Shown piece after piece: positions 11,480 through 22,000 of a stretch of DNA of 64,000 nt (the stretch's first letter is position 1; every line of letters begins with the position of its first letter). Both the position numbers and the translations under genes were made by a program. Origin of the DNA: Nectonema munidae (taxonomy: Eukaryota; Nematomorpha; Nectonematoida; Nectonematidae); contig JAUIRK010000871.1 of assembly GCA_030549495.1 (NCBI GenBank), positions 1 to 64,000 of the forward strand, in the 5' to 3' direction. The notes under the pieces are model-generated. The model was given only the letters and a program-made list of their open reading frames with translations. It searched no databases and was not told the origin of the DNA.

Positions 11480-11978
11480 TCTGCACTCCAAGTGATATTT
11501 TTTTATGTATATATATCTATATTCATATACACTTTGTCTTTTCTTGTAAAAGCTTTATTTTCCTCATAAGGTATGTGTTATTTTTGTTTGTAATGCATTT
11601 TTCAATAAAGTATTTATTTTTAGCTAGAAGGTTGATACAATCAGAATTACAAACAAGGTAATTTGACTTAAAATCTGTGCATTTGTGGTGGGATTGAGAG
11701 CTTAAAAAGTTTACAAAGGAAAAATTATTATAGGTACGTGTAAGGGAACACCCAAAATAACATGGAGAGAAAGAAATCTAAAATTAAGTTATGAGCGAGA
11801 TAGGGAAAATTGGAGACGCAAAATATAGCGTGAACCTCCATAGTTGTAATAAAATCGGCTGAAACCTAGCTTGCTGGGTATCTAGCCGTAAAACCGATCA
11901 TTGCTATCATTATAGCGATTTTTGTCAATAAAATTATACACATAGAGGCGTTATGCGCTTGAAACTGTATATATATAT
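11480..11978. other. A+T-rich stretch with (AT)n
   Basis: No gene seen. It ends in an (AT)n microsatellite at about 11,967-11,988 that abuts the palindrome. Confidence 0.5.
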
Positions 11979-12035
11979 ATATATATATTCTCATAACCTG
12001 TACGGTTGAACGCGGGTAGACAACTTGCGTGTTAT

Positions 12036-12280
12036 CTCCAACCCGTATATTACGATGATTCTTCTCCAACCTGTATTCTACGATGATTCATCTCCAAACT
12101 ATATACTACGATGATTCATCTCCAACCTGTATACTACGATGATTCATCTCCAACCTGTATACTACGATGATTCATCTCCAACCTGTATACTACGATGATT
12201 CATCTTCAACCTGTATTCTACGATGATTCATCTCCAAACTATATACTACGATGATTCATCTTCAACCTGTATACTACGAT
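12036..12280. repeat. 28-bp tandem repeat block, left arm
   Basis: About nine contiguous copies of a unit like CTGTATACTACGATGATTCA plus TCTCCAAC. Two further copies lie at about 12,412-12,472. There are no spacers between units, so it is not CRISPR-like. Confidence 0.85.
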
Positions 12281-12480
12281 GCTTTCTATTCCAAGTACTA
12301 ATGACTAGAAAGACAATGTTCAATTTTATGTTCACATTCTGCTAGATGTAAGATTTGATATACCTCATTCGGGGAGACGATGCTACATAAGTTATTACCT
12401 ATATACATTATACCTGTATACTACGTTGGTTCATCTCCAACCTGTATACCGCAATAATTCATCTCCAACCTATATAATAT

Positions 12481-12840
12481 ATTTTATCAAATAATCAAAA
12501 TAAAATTCTGTAATCAAAGAATCGAAAAATATTCTTTAAAAAATCAAAAATATCAAACTTTCTGTTCATATTTTGCTACCTCATACGATGTTACAAAAGT
12601 TATTACCTATACTTTACAATTTACATAATTTTAAATATTATATTTGTCAAATAATCAAAATAAAATTCTGTAATCAAAGAATCGAAAAATATTCTCTAAA
12701 AAATCAAAAAATATCAAACTTTCTGTTCATATTTTGCTACCTCATACGATGTTACAAAAGTTATTACCTATACTTTGCAATTTGCACGATTTTAAATATT
12801 ATATTTGTCGAATAATCAAAGAATCGAAAAATGTTCAAAT
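12481..12840. repeat. ~160-bp tandem repeats in left arm
   Basis: The phrase AATAATCAAA recurs at about 12,488, 12,648 and 12,809, giving a period near 160 bases. The first two units are near-identical and the third is cut short. The mirror copies lie in the right arm at about 13,003-13,362. Confidence 0.8.
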
Positions 12841-13369
12841 AAAAAAATATTTATTCTTTTTAAATATATCGTTGGCTCCCCTTACTTTTAGTTTCGTATG
12901 TGCATAATTTGATAAGAATTAATTATTGAAGACTAGGTTTATCTTTCAATTTTAAAAGTAAGGGGAGCCAACGATATATTTAAAAAGAATAAATATTTTT
13001 TTATTTGAACATTTTTCGATTCTTTGATTATTCGACAAATATAATATTTAAAATCGTGCAAATTGCAAAGTATAGGTAATAACTTTTGTAACATCGTATG
13101 AGGTAGCAAATTATGAACAGAAAGTTTGATATTTTTTGATTTTTTAGAGAATATTTTTCGATTCTTTGATTACAGAATTTTATTTTGATTATTTGACAAA
13201 TATAATATTTAAAATTATGTAAATTGTAAAGTATAGGTAATAACTTTTGTAACATCGTATGAGGTAGCAAAATATGAACAGAAAGTTTGATATTTTTGAT
13301 TTTTTAAAGAATATTTTTCGATTCTTTGATTACAGAATTTTATTTTGATTATTTGATAAAATATATTAT

Positions 13370-13850
13370 ATAGGTTGGAGATGAATTATTGCGGTATACA
13401 GGTTGGAGATGAATTATTGCGGTATACAGGTTGGAGATGAACCAACGTAGTATACAGGTATAATGTATATAGGTAATAACTTATGTAGCATCGTCTCCCC
13501 GAATGAGGTATATCAAATCTTACATCTAGCAGAATGTGAACATAAAATTGAACATTGTCTTTCTAGTCATTAGTACTTGGAATAGAAAGCATCGTAGTAT
13601 ACAGGTTGAAGATGAATCATCGTAGTATATAGTTTGGAGATGAATCATCGTAGAATACAGGTTGAAGATGAATCATCGTAGTATACAGGTTGGAGATGAA
13701 TCATCGTAGTATACAGGTTGGAGATGAATCATCGTAGTATACAGGTTGGAGATGAATCATCGTAGTATATAGTTTGGAGATGAATCATCGTAGAATACAG
13801 GTTGGAGAAGAATCATCGTAATATACGGGTTGGAGATAACACGCAAGTTG
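13370..13850. repeat. 28-bp tandem repeat blocks, right arm
   Basis: Inverted counterpart of the left-arm blocks: three units at about 13,370-13,455 (one more than on the left), and about nine to ten at 13,575-13,850. Confidence 0.85.
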
Positions 13851-13969
13851 TCTACCCGCGTTCAACCGTACAGGTTATGAGAATATATCATTACATATTA
13901 GAGAAGAGTTTTCTAAACTCTTTATACTGAAAAAATATTTCTTCAAATATATTACTGTTTTGTTTAAAA

Positions 13970-14115
13970 TACCTATACTTTGCAATTTGCACGATTTTAA
14001 ATATTATATTTGTCAAATAATCAAAATAAAATTCTGTGATCAAAGAATCAAAAAATATTCTTTAAAAAATCAAAAAATATCAAACTTTCTGTTCATATTT
14101 TGCTACCTCATAGCT
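13970..14115 (+). repeat. Extra copy of the ~160-bp foldback repeat outside the palindrome
   Basis: CCTATACTTTGCAATTTGCA through TTCATATTTTGCTACCTCAT repeats the internal unit of the left arm in the same orientation, about 80 bases beyond the right arm. Confidence 0.85.
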
Positions 14116-14860
14116 TCAATACTTATTGAGAAAAATTGATTAAAACACATATTTTGATCTATTTATCTTCTCTTTAGAAATTTATATGCAGTAAACAATA
14201 ATAAAAATAATATTTATCCAAAACATATTTTTTTCGAATCAAAGTGTAAATCAAACCCGCACTTAAATTTTGGATGATTAAATCAAAAGAAGTAAAAAAC
14301 TAATGTTAATTTATAAAAAACCCAAAACTAAAATGATTTTATAAAAATCTAAAAATAAATAGTGGACTACGATTATCCAACAAAACTTGTACATTCGATC
14401 TACATTTTTCACTTCAAAAATAATTTAAAATTTATTAGAAAAAGATTATACTGACCAATAAAAAAACGAAGGTTAATTTATAAAAAAATGGAAAAACTAA
14501 TACTATTTTATAAAAATCTACAAATAAATTTAGATTCTGAGAGTAGAGTCGCTTTATAATTGTGCTGGAAATTGTCACATAATATAGGTAAAAATTTGTC
14601 CTAATGAAAGGAGCTTTAGTTTAAAATGCATCCCTTATCTGCTAATTAATGGTATGAAGCTCATGGAAAATAAAAACAGTAAAAGGTATTTCTTAAGTAC
14701 TTATGATATAAGTAATGTATTCTGAAAGCCCATAAAAAATGCTTTAATTTGGTATATCGCATGATGCATTTTGTTGAGAAATGTGAAAGTTATAAGCGTT
14801 TTAATATTTGACTAAGATTTAAGCTAGGAACACTACAAATAAACTAAGCGTACACTAGCC
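14116..14860. other. A+T-rich sequence with degraded tandem-repeat flank
   Basis: Contains a weaker copy (about 14,350-14,470) of the ATTCGATC..TTATTAGAAAAA..TATACTGACC sequence that recurs in the tandem repeats to the right. Otherwise nothing recognised. Confidence 0.5.
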
Positions 14861-14865
14861 CGATA

Positions 14866-15365
14866 AAATAAACCACACACGCGTGCCAAAGATGTGGTGT
14901 AGCGTATGCGAGATAAGAATTCACTGCGCTCACAAACGCGTAATGCAACATGTGTTAATCTTTCTTCGCATAGTTATGCTCTAAAATCAATCAATAATGT
15001 GATTTATTCCTCGCACACTGTCGGTATAAATATAACGAATGCCCTTCGTTAAAAATTAGAAAGGTTGTATCTAAACTAAATAAAAGTAGACTACGATTAT
15101 CCAACAAAATTCGTACATTCAATCGACATTAATAAACCACACGCGCGTGCTAAAGATGTGGTGAAGCGTATGTGAGATAAGAATTCACTGCGCTCACAAA
15201 CGCGTAATGCAACATGTATTAATCTTTCTTCGCATAATTATGCTCTAAAATCAATCAATAATGTGATTTATTCCTCGCACACTGTCGGTATAAATATAAC
15301 GAATGTCCTTCGTTAAAAATTAGAAAGGTTGTATCTAAACTAAATAAAAGTAAACTACGATTATC
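14866..15365. repeat. ~262-bp tandem duplication
   Basis: Two near-identical units, each opening ATAAACCACAC and containing GAATTCACTGCGCTCACAAA and CTCGCACACTGTCGGTATAA, start at about 14,866 and 15,128. They are noticeably richer in CG dinucleotides (ACGCGTG, AACGCGT) than the surroundings. Confidence 0.85.
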
Positions 15366-15374
15366 AAACAAAAC

Positions 15375-16065
15375 TCATACATTTAATCGACATTTTTCAC
15401 TTGAAAAATAATTTAAAATTTATTAGAAAAAAATATTATACTGACCTATACTACTGACCCATAAAAAGTAAAAAATAAATATTAATTTTCGACAGTTTTA
15501 TTTAACTATGACATTTTAAAATGTTAAAAACCATATTCTACCTTTGTGAATATTAAATTTTGAAGAAATAATATATAAACTCATCACGTTAATTATTGGT
15601 ATTTTTTGAAACTAAATAAAAGTTGACTGACCTCACATAAAAGCGGATTTTGAAAAAAATAAAAATATATTTATTTGTAAAACCTAGCGTATTTTACCCA
15701 CAAAGAGTATAGCTTCAAATCTTGTACATTCGATCAACATTTTTTACTTCAAAAATAATTTTAAATTTATTAGAAAAACATTATACTGACCTATACTACT
15801 GACCCATAAAAAGTAAAAAATATATATTAATTTTCGACAGTTTTCTTCAACTATGAAATTTTAAAATGTAAAAATCATATTTTACCTTTTGTGAATATAA
15901 AATATTGAAAAAATATTATATAAATTAAGAACGTTAATTATTATTGGTATTTTTTGAAACTAGATAAAACTTGACTGACCTCACATAAAAGCAGATTTTG
16001 GAAAAATGAAAATATATTTATTTGTATAACCTAGCCTATGTTAACCACAAAGAGTATACCTTTCC
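15375..16065. repeat. ~350-bp tandem duplication
   Basis: The block TTATACTGACCTATACTACT to CCACAAAGAGTATA appears twice, at about 15,430-15,713 and 15,780-16,052, with moderate divergence. Its front part also appears once near 14,440, before the 262-bp units, so the two repeat systems are interleaved. Confidence 0.82.
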
Positions 16066-16339
16066 AATGATATCATTTTCATTCAATTTTTTTTTAAAAT
16101 CTTCACATTATGCTTAAACAAAAAGGTGGTCCGTAATTTTTTCAAAAATTTAGACAAAATTTTTCGAAGTAAAGTCCATTTATTAAAATTTGTTAAAACT
16201 TTTGCAAAAATAAATTATTCTAGAGTATGTAGCAAACGATAAGCTTTCTAATGATATATATATCATGAAAAAGAAATATTGAAAAACAGTTTAATTCTTT
16301 CTTCAAATCAAACAAGTAAAAATTTTCAAAAAGTAGTAT

Positions 16340-16344
<5 letters not shown>

Positions 16345-16371
<27 letters not shown>

Positions 16372-16378
16372 TTATTAT
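16345..16378. repeat. (GTA)n/(TTA)n microsatellite
   Basis: Uninterrupted GTA triplets passing into TTA triplets. Confidence 0.9.
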
Positions 16379-17781
16379 ATATTACATAAACATTTCAACC
16401 AATCATATAGTTTTTATGAAATAAAACTGCAATTTCAAAGTTAAATTTTTTGAACTTTTAGGTAGAATTTTTGAAATGTGTCTTTCAATATGTATGTAAA
16501 ATATTTTTTGAAAATTTTTATTTTAAGTATATTTTTTAAGCATTTTACGATTTACACATTTAAATATATAATAAGGCTGGCAAGTTTTGCGAGTTGTCTC
16601 CCCGGAGGTCTTGCCAGACCTCTGAAGCCTTTCACTTTAAGAACATTAATTTGAGATTTGAACTAGATTGAATTAGGAACACGCGAAAGATTAAAAAATA
16701 CTGACATCTAGCATTTATGGTATTTAATTTTAAAAAGAGGCAGTTTTTTTCATTTATTTTTTTAGGAACAAAGGTTAAGAACAATGGGTAAGCAAACAAT
16801 GAAAGATGAGAGAACAACCAATGTTTATATAAACGAAAGGTCAGAGCAGCTTGGAGGTATATAAATAGAAATATTTATATGGATAAAAATTTTAGCTAGA
16901 AAAGGAAGTATAACAAAGTAGAGCATCTGAATATTCGAGGCTGAAAAATGCCCAAATTCCGAACCTGAACGCCAAACAAAAAAGTATATTAAGTCATATA
17001 AGTAAACATAAAAGTGTAAAGAGGTTTTTACAAAAAAAGTATAATAGGCATAATTAAAATAGGCTGTTTCAGATGTAATATATTTTTTAGCTGTCGATAT
17101 CGCATCCAAGAGAAGAATAATCTTCCATAGCTGGGCATCGCTATATCGACCACTTGAGGCACTTAAGAAAAAAGGTCGATTTTTAGAGGGCGTCTAATTA
17201 TAGAATAAATTTTTTTAATTATTGAAAGTAATTCATGAAAATAAAGCAGTGTTTTTAATTTTTATTAACAGATAATTGTATTTTTCTAAAAATGATGTTA
17301 TTTTCTTGTAACAAGAATCCATTTCTCTTTGTTTTATTTCCAACTTCCCCATAACCAACTTCCCTGAAGAAAAATTTCTCCACATTTTTTTTCTAAACAG
17401 AATAATTTCATAACTTTTATTTGTTCCATAGATTCCTTCATTATTTTTATATTTGATTTATTCTGTGAAAAACTTGTGACTGAAAAATATTGGTAATATT
17501 AAAGAATTTTTTAAAGCAGGTTAGACTAAGATGTGAAAAGAATTGATCGTAGAATGTATAATCAAATTGTTGAACATTTATTATCGAGATTAGTTATTAT
17601 CTGTTCACCTTTTTCAATTTTGCTCATAATAATGATTCTAGATTATTAAAACTGAAACTTACAAACTTTTGAACATTTAATGCCTTTAAAAACTTTTATA
17701 TTTATAAGTCAAAGACTAGTTGCATTGCATTTTAATTATTATTAATTTATTAGAGGAGGGGCAATCATCCTTCTCCTTCCT
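16379..17781. other. A+T-rich sequence, nothing firm
   Basis: Includes a short G+C-richer stretch at about 16,573-16,630 with inverted CTTGCCAG/CTGGCAAG words, possibly a decayed element. No credible coding frame: the 60-95-codon minus-strand frames here show no recognisable domain. Confidence 0.5.
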
Positions 17782-17793
17782 GATTCCTAAGAT

Positions 17794-18377
17794 TCACTGT
17801 AAATTCATCGTGATTCAATACATCGTCGGTATTTTCATCGTCAAGTATTTTCATCGTGCAGTAATTACATCGTCATACTAATTTTATGCTTGACGGACGC
17901 TCAATGTTTTTTTTGTAAATATCCCTTTATAATTTTTTTTATGTTTATTACGAACAATTAAAGTATTTTTTAAGGCACAAAATATCAAAATATTAAAGTT
18001 TTATTATAAAAAAAATATCCTATGAAAAGATATTTATATATACACAGAATTTGAAAAGAAGTAAAGGAAGTTAGAGACAATGACGATAAGTCTATATTAA
18101 AGCTGCTTTTCCTGCACTTAAAACATACTTAAAGACATTTTGAGGTATGAAGATACAAATAAATGTTTTTTATTTGTTTGGTTTTATAAAAATGTATGCA
18201 TTTTTATATTTTTTTATTATAAAAATTTTTTTATATGCAAATTGTGGCATTATCATGTGACACCGCAAGGAAGTAATGGTTAATCCATAAATCTCGCGAT
18301 GTAATCACTATACAATGAAAATACTTACGATGAAAATACCAACGATGTGTTGCATCACGATGAAATTACCGGATATC
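17794..18377. mobile_element. 584-bp MITE with ~85-bp inverted termini
   Basis: The left end (17,794-17,880) and right end (about 18,295-18,377) are inverted copies carrying TTTCATCGTGAT.CAA.ACATCG and TATTTTCATCGT words. Both sides are flanked by the identical direct repeat GATTCCTAAGAT (17,782-17,793 and 18,378-18,389). The core is A+T-rich and non-coding. A duplication of 9-12 bases would suit a Mutator-like element, but the family is not established. Confidence 0.75.
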
Positions 18378-18389
18378 GATTCCTAAGAT

Positions 18390-19033
18390 ATGACTTTCGA
18401 TTCAAATTCGCATGGCAAAATGAAAGTATCGAAGATGAAAGATAATTTTAGATGTTCTTAGGCGCGGGAGATTTGCTTGTTTTATTTTTTTAAAGCGAGA
18501 GCGTTTATTTTTATTTCTATTTTTTTAATAAAAATCTTGATTTATTACAATAAGATGTTGATCGAATGAAATATGAAACAGAAAAGTTATTTTTCTTTAT
18601 GTTAAATGCAGTACATTTAAGTCTGCTTTTTTATTTACTTTGATTTACAGCCTAAATATCAACGTTTAGTATTTTGTTATTTTATTCTCTTTAAGACCAT
18701 TAAATCCTTTTTTAGCTATCACCTCCTATCGTTGCCTTTTCCCTGGACCTCATCTTGAAAACTCAGATGTTGGGGTCCTCTGGGTTAGAACAGACGCAAG
18801 TTTTTGATAAAAATGTGACACTTGTTTACTCAAACTCTTGATTTTCATGCTCTTCGGTTGACCATTTTTAGTGTAAGAAGTGCTAATGAGATGTTTATTT
18901 ATATTTTAGTATTCTTTTTTGAAGGTATGGCAGCAAGTCTAGTATGTTTTAATACATGTTCGGCTTCTATCGTGTCAGCTTTTAGACCACAAAAAGAGTT
19001 TTCTCTTTTTACTCCTTATAAAAATTATCTTCA
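18390..19033. other. Upstream region of TRAPPC9
   Basis: Probable promoter and 5' leader of the gene that follows. A G+C-richer stretch at about 18,715-18,800 (CCTGGACCTCATCTTGAAAA and CTCAGATGTTGGGGTCCTCT) contains inverted words GGACC/GGTCC. GTAAGAAG at about 18,872 and TATTTTAG at about 18,901 could mark a tiny leader intron, but I would not insist on it. No clear TATA box. Confidence 0.35.
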
Positions 19034-22000
19034 ATGCAGAATACTTTGAATCAGGAATCTTCTGATCATTATAAAATACAATTAAAAGTTACGATCAAAA
19101 ATTGCACAAATAAGTCGTGGGCTAGAATTTTGAAAGTTCTAAAACAAAATGCACATTTGAACGTTAGCACTTCACGGCGCATTCATTTCAGCTTCCACGA
19201 AACTACTTCTAGCAAAGTGCCTGCTCACAGTCGTGAAGACTTGGGCACACTACAGTACCACAGAAAATACTTTGCTCATTTGTTTTTCTACTCTGCATTG
19301 AACAAGCAAAGCTTGAGTAAGTTTAAGCAGATTATCAAAGAAATTCAGTTGCAAAAAGCAGAAAATGTGATCAATCGCCACTTTGTTGTCTTTGCTAATT
19401 TGAAGAGTGAGGAAATTCCTTTTTGCGAAAGTTGTGGCAACCAAAAGACGTCCTCCTCCAAAAAATGTGATTTCTTTTGTAAGAAAAACGCGCACTACGA
19501 TGTTGTGCATGAAGTCGTTAATGACGCTGTGTACATTTGTGAGCGCTATTTGAGTGATAAGTTACCCGTCTTCTTGAAAGAACTCTTTTTCGCCGTCTAC
19601 TACATACTCGAAGAAAAAAAAGCGTATTGTTTGTGCATTCTAGATAACTTTTCCCAGCAAAATGAAATGAAGGCTATTGCCCTCCCACATGAGAAGACCG
19701 CCATTGAATACTCTAACTACTTCTCAATCCTCAAACACAAAAGGGCATATGTGAAAGCACAGTTAGGCAGGTATTACAAAAGAGCAGCAGACATATCTTT
19801 ACTCACTTCAGGTATGAAAGAAGCGTATAAGTTTTATAACTTAGCTGTCGACGTATTCACCAGTATAAATGATACAGCGTGGCTGGCTTCTTCTTTGGAA
19901 GGTCTAGCGCATTGCATCATTTTGGAGAATACAAATTGTTCTATTTCACATTTTTCCAAATTACGAGTCAGTTTAAATGACGAGAATAGCACGCCGATTG
20001 TTCAACATCAAAATTTGTTAAAGAGGTATAGTCATGAAACTCAAGATCTATCAAATAAGCTACTTCATAAACAAGCCCTCCTTTTGGTAGCCTTGGAGAA
20101 GTATGAAAAAGCCATTTCACTCTATTCCTTGCATCCTTCTCTTTCCATCGTGGAATTTGAAGCTTGTCTCAAAATCTGCAAACTTTACTCCACCGCCATT
20201 AAGGATTACAAAAAGGCGAATCAATTTTTGTACCATGCATCCTCACTCAATGTCAACTTGTTCATTAATAAGAGTATTTGCAAGATGTCACTATTTCTTA
20301 AAATTTCTCAATGCTACACCAAAATCAATTTTAAGAGAAAGGCGGCATTTTTTATTCGCTTAGCAGCTATGGAGTATGCTTGTGTCCAAAATGTGGATTG
20401 GAGGGAATGCCTCTATATTCTTTTGGACTCCTTTTCGGGTTTCAGATTGAATCTCGGGTTTCCCTCTTCTCTGACGAACTACTCGATTACTAGCACTGCG
20501 ATGAAGCTTCACGGTTGGCCTAGACTCAATCTTACTCTTTTGAAGGAAGCGAGTGTGATAGCTTCGAACTTTGGAAGTGTATTTCTCGCTGTCAAGTTTT
20601 TTCTCTACACTCTTCAACTCTATTACGATGCCTTAAGTTTCACTGAATTGTCTGAGATTCTTTCTTTTCTGAAACAAAATTCCCACATTTCTAAGCGATA
20701 CAGGTACAACTGCTACTGGTATGACAAACACAACTACTCAGTTTTTATGCCAGCTTCTTTGAACATGATTCCCTATATTGCTCATATTGAGTTTATGATG
20801 CCTAAGAATCCTCCTTTCCAATTTGATTTAAGTAATTCTCATACTCTTAATTACCTTTCTTCAAAGTCATCCTATTTATCGTATAAAGAACATGATAGTT
20901 TTGTCTTTGTTCTAAGTGAAACAAATTTTATCAATATATATTTCAAAAATAAATTAGGCATTGACATAAGTCTTGAAAATTTTTCTTTAGTTTGTCAGCC
21001 TAATGAAGCTGTACTCTTTTCGAAACTTGATAGCGTTGATTTACCCGCTAACTCCCAGGATACGCGACGTGTCATTAATTTTAACCCTAATAAAGTCGGC
21101 AATTGTAGGCTCATCGCTTATACCTGTACTTTTTTTGGAGTTAACAATAAAACTTATTTCAAGGACTGCCCACACCTTTGTCACGCTAAGCTAAATTTAA
21201 AAATCATTCCTTACTTTCCGCTTTTAAAGGAAGGTTGCTTCTATCCTATCATTCCCTCAGAAATATTGAATTCACTCATTGGAGTTAAAACCTACGATCG
21301 GACCATATTTGCAAGCTTGTATTCTGGCCAAACGTTGAATTGTCCTTTGTATCTCAAAAATATTAGTAAAGGAAATGTTGACAGATTATTGATCAGAACT
21401 AAATTTAAGTTTTTGCCTTCCAAAGAAGAAAGTCAAATGGATACAAACGACTTCATCGAATACTCTCAGCAGGCATTAGACGAACTTCTTCCAATCTTAC
21501 CTGATACCAAAGAAATTATCGTCCTAAATCTAAAAGGCAAATGCTTTTATAACCATGCGAACTTTGCTTCAAATAAAGTTATCAGTGAAAACAGTAAAAA
21601 GGTTGAAAGTGCTGTAAAATCTCTTACATCTAAAACTCACTTCAACTCCATTTTCAAGAAAAAAAGTCTCAGTCTACCGTCTCTATTTCCTTCCGTTAAT
21701 AAGGAGGAGGAAGAAGCTAATAATATGAATCAGGAATTATTTTGTAGAATTTTTTTGGAGTGCTTCATATATTATTCAAGGAATGAATGTTGTCTGGCAC
21801 GCTGCTTGAAAATCCTATTCGATATAGAGTCAAAAGGAAGTGTTATGGTCAGCGATCTCACCACTTTGGAAACGAATACGCCCTTGTCGTGCTTTCTTGT
21901 TCTGAATTTAAGAAATGTGACAAAGCCAGGTTACGAAGTTAAAATCATGTACAATGAAAACAAGTATATTCTTATTGAGCCAAATGTCATTCATCAAATT

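Larger units (their letters stand above)
11979..13888. repeat. 1.9-kb near-perfect palindrome (foldback-like element)
   Basis: The left arm, 11,979-12,890, is the reverse complement of the right arm, 12,953-13,888, around a 62-base spacer. The arms start and end with ATATTCTCATAACCTGTACG and its complement, and close on ..CCCCTTACTTTTA. Few differences are visible apart from one extra 28-bp unit in the right arm. Each arm holds blocks of a 28-bp tandem repeat and a ~160-bp repeat. Long inverted repeats built of tandem subrepeats with almost no core are the hallmark of foldback elements. No coding capacity; mirror-image 80-codon frames in both arms are a by-product. No target duplication could be identified. 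Confidence 0.88.

Noticed and set aside
12036-12280. CRISPR-like array of 28-bp repeats
   Set aside because: Units are contiguous with no spacers and imperfect, in a eukaryotic transposon-rich context. This is a minisatellite.
12573-13270. Mirror-image 80-codon frames in the two palindrome arms
   Set aside because: They are the same low-complexity sequence read from either arm, they span repeat units and show no domain. They are a by-product of the inverted repeat.
18822-19049. 75-codon frame just upstream of and overlapping TRAPPC9
   Set aside because: No domain, different frame, composition typical of non-coding leader. A regulatory upstream frame is possible but unsupported.
20360-20617. 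Minus-strand and alternate-frame ORFs within TRAPPC9
   Set aside because: Shadows of the long, homology-supported frame.
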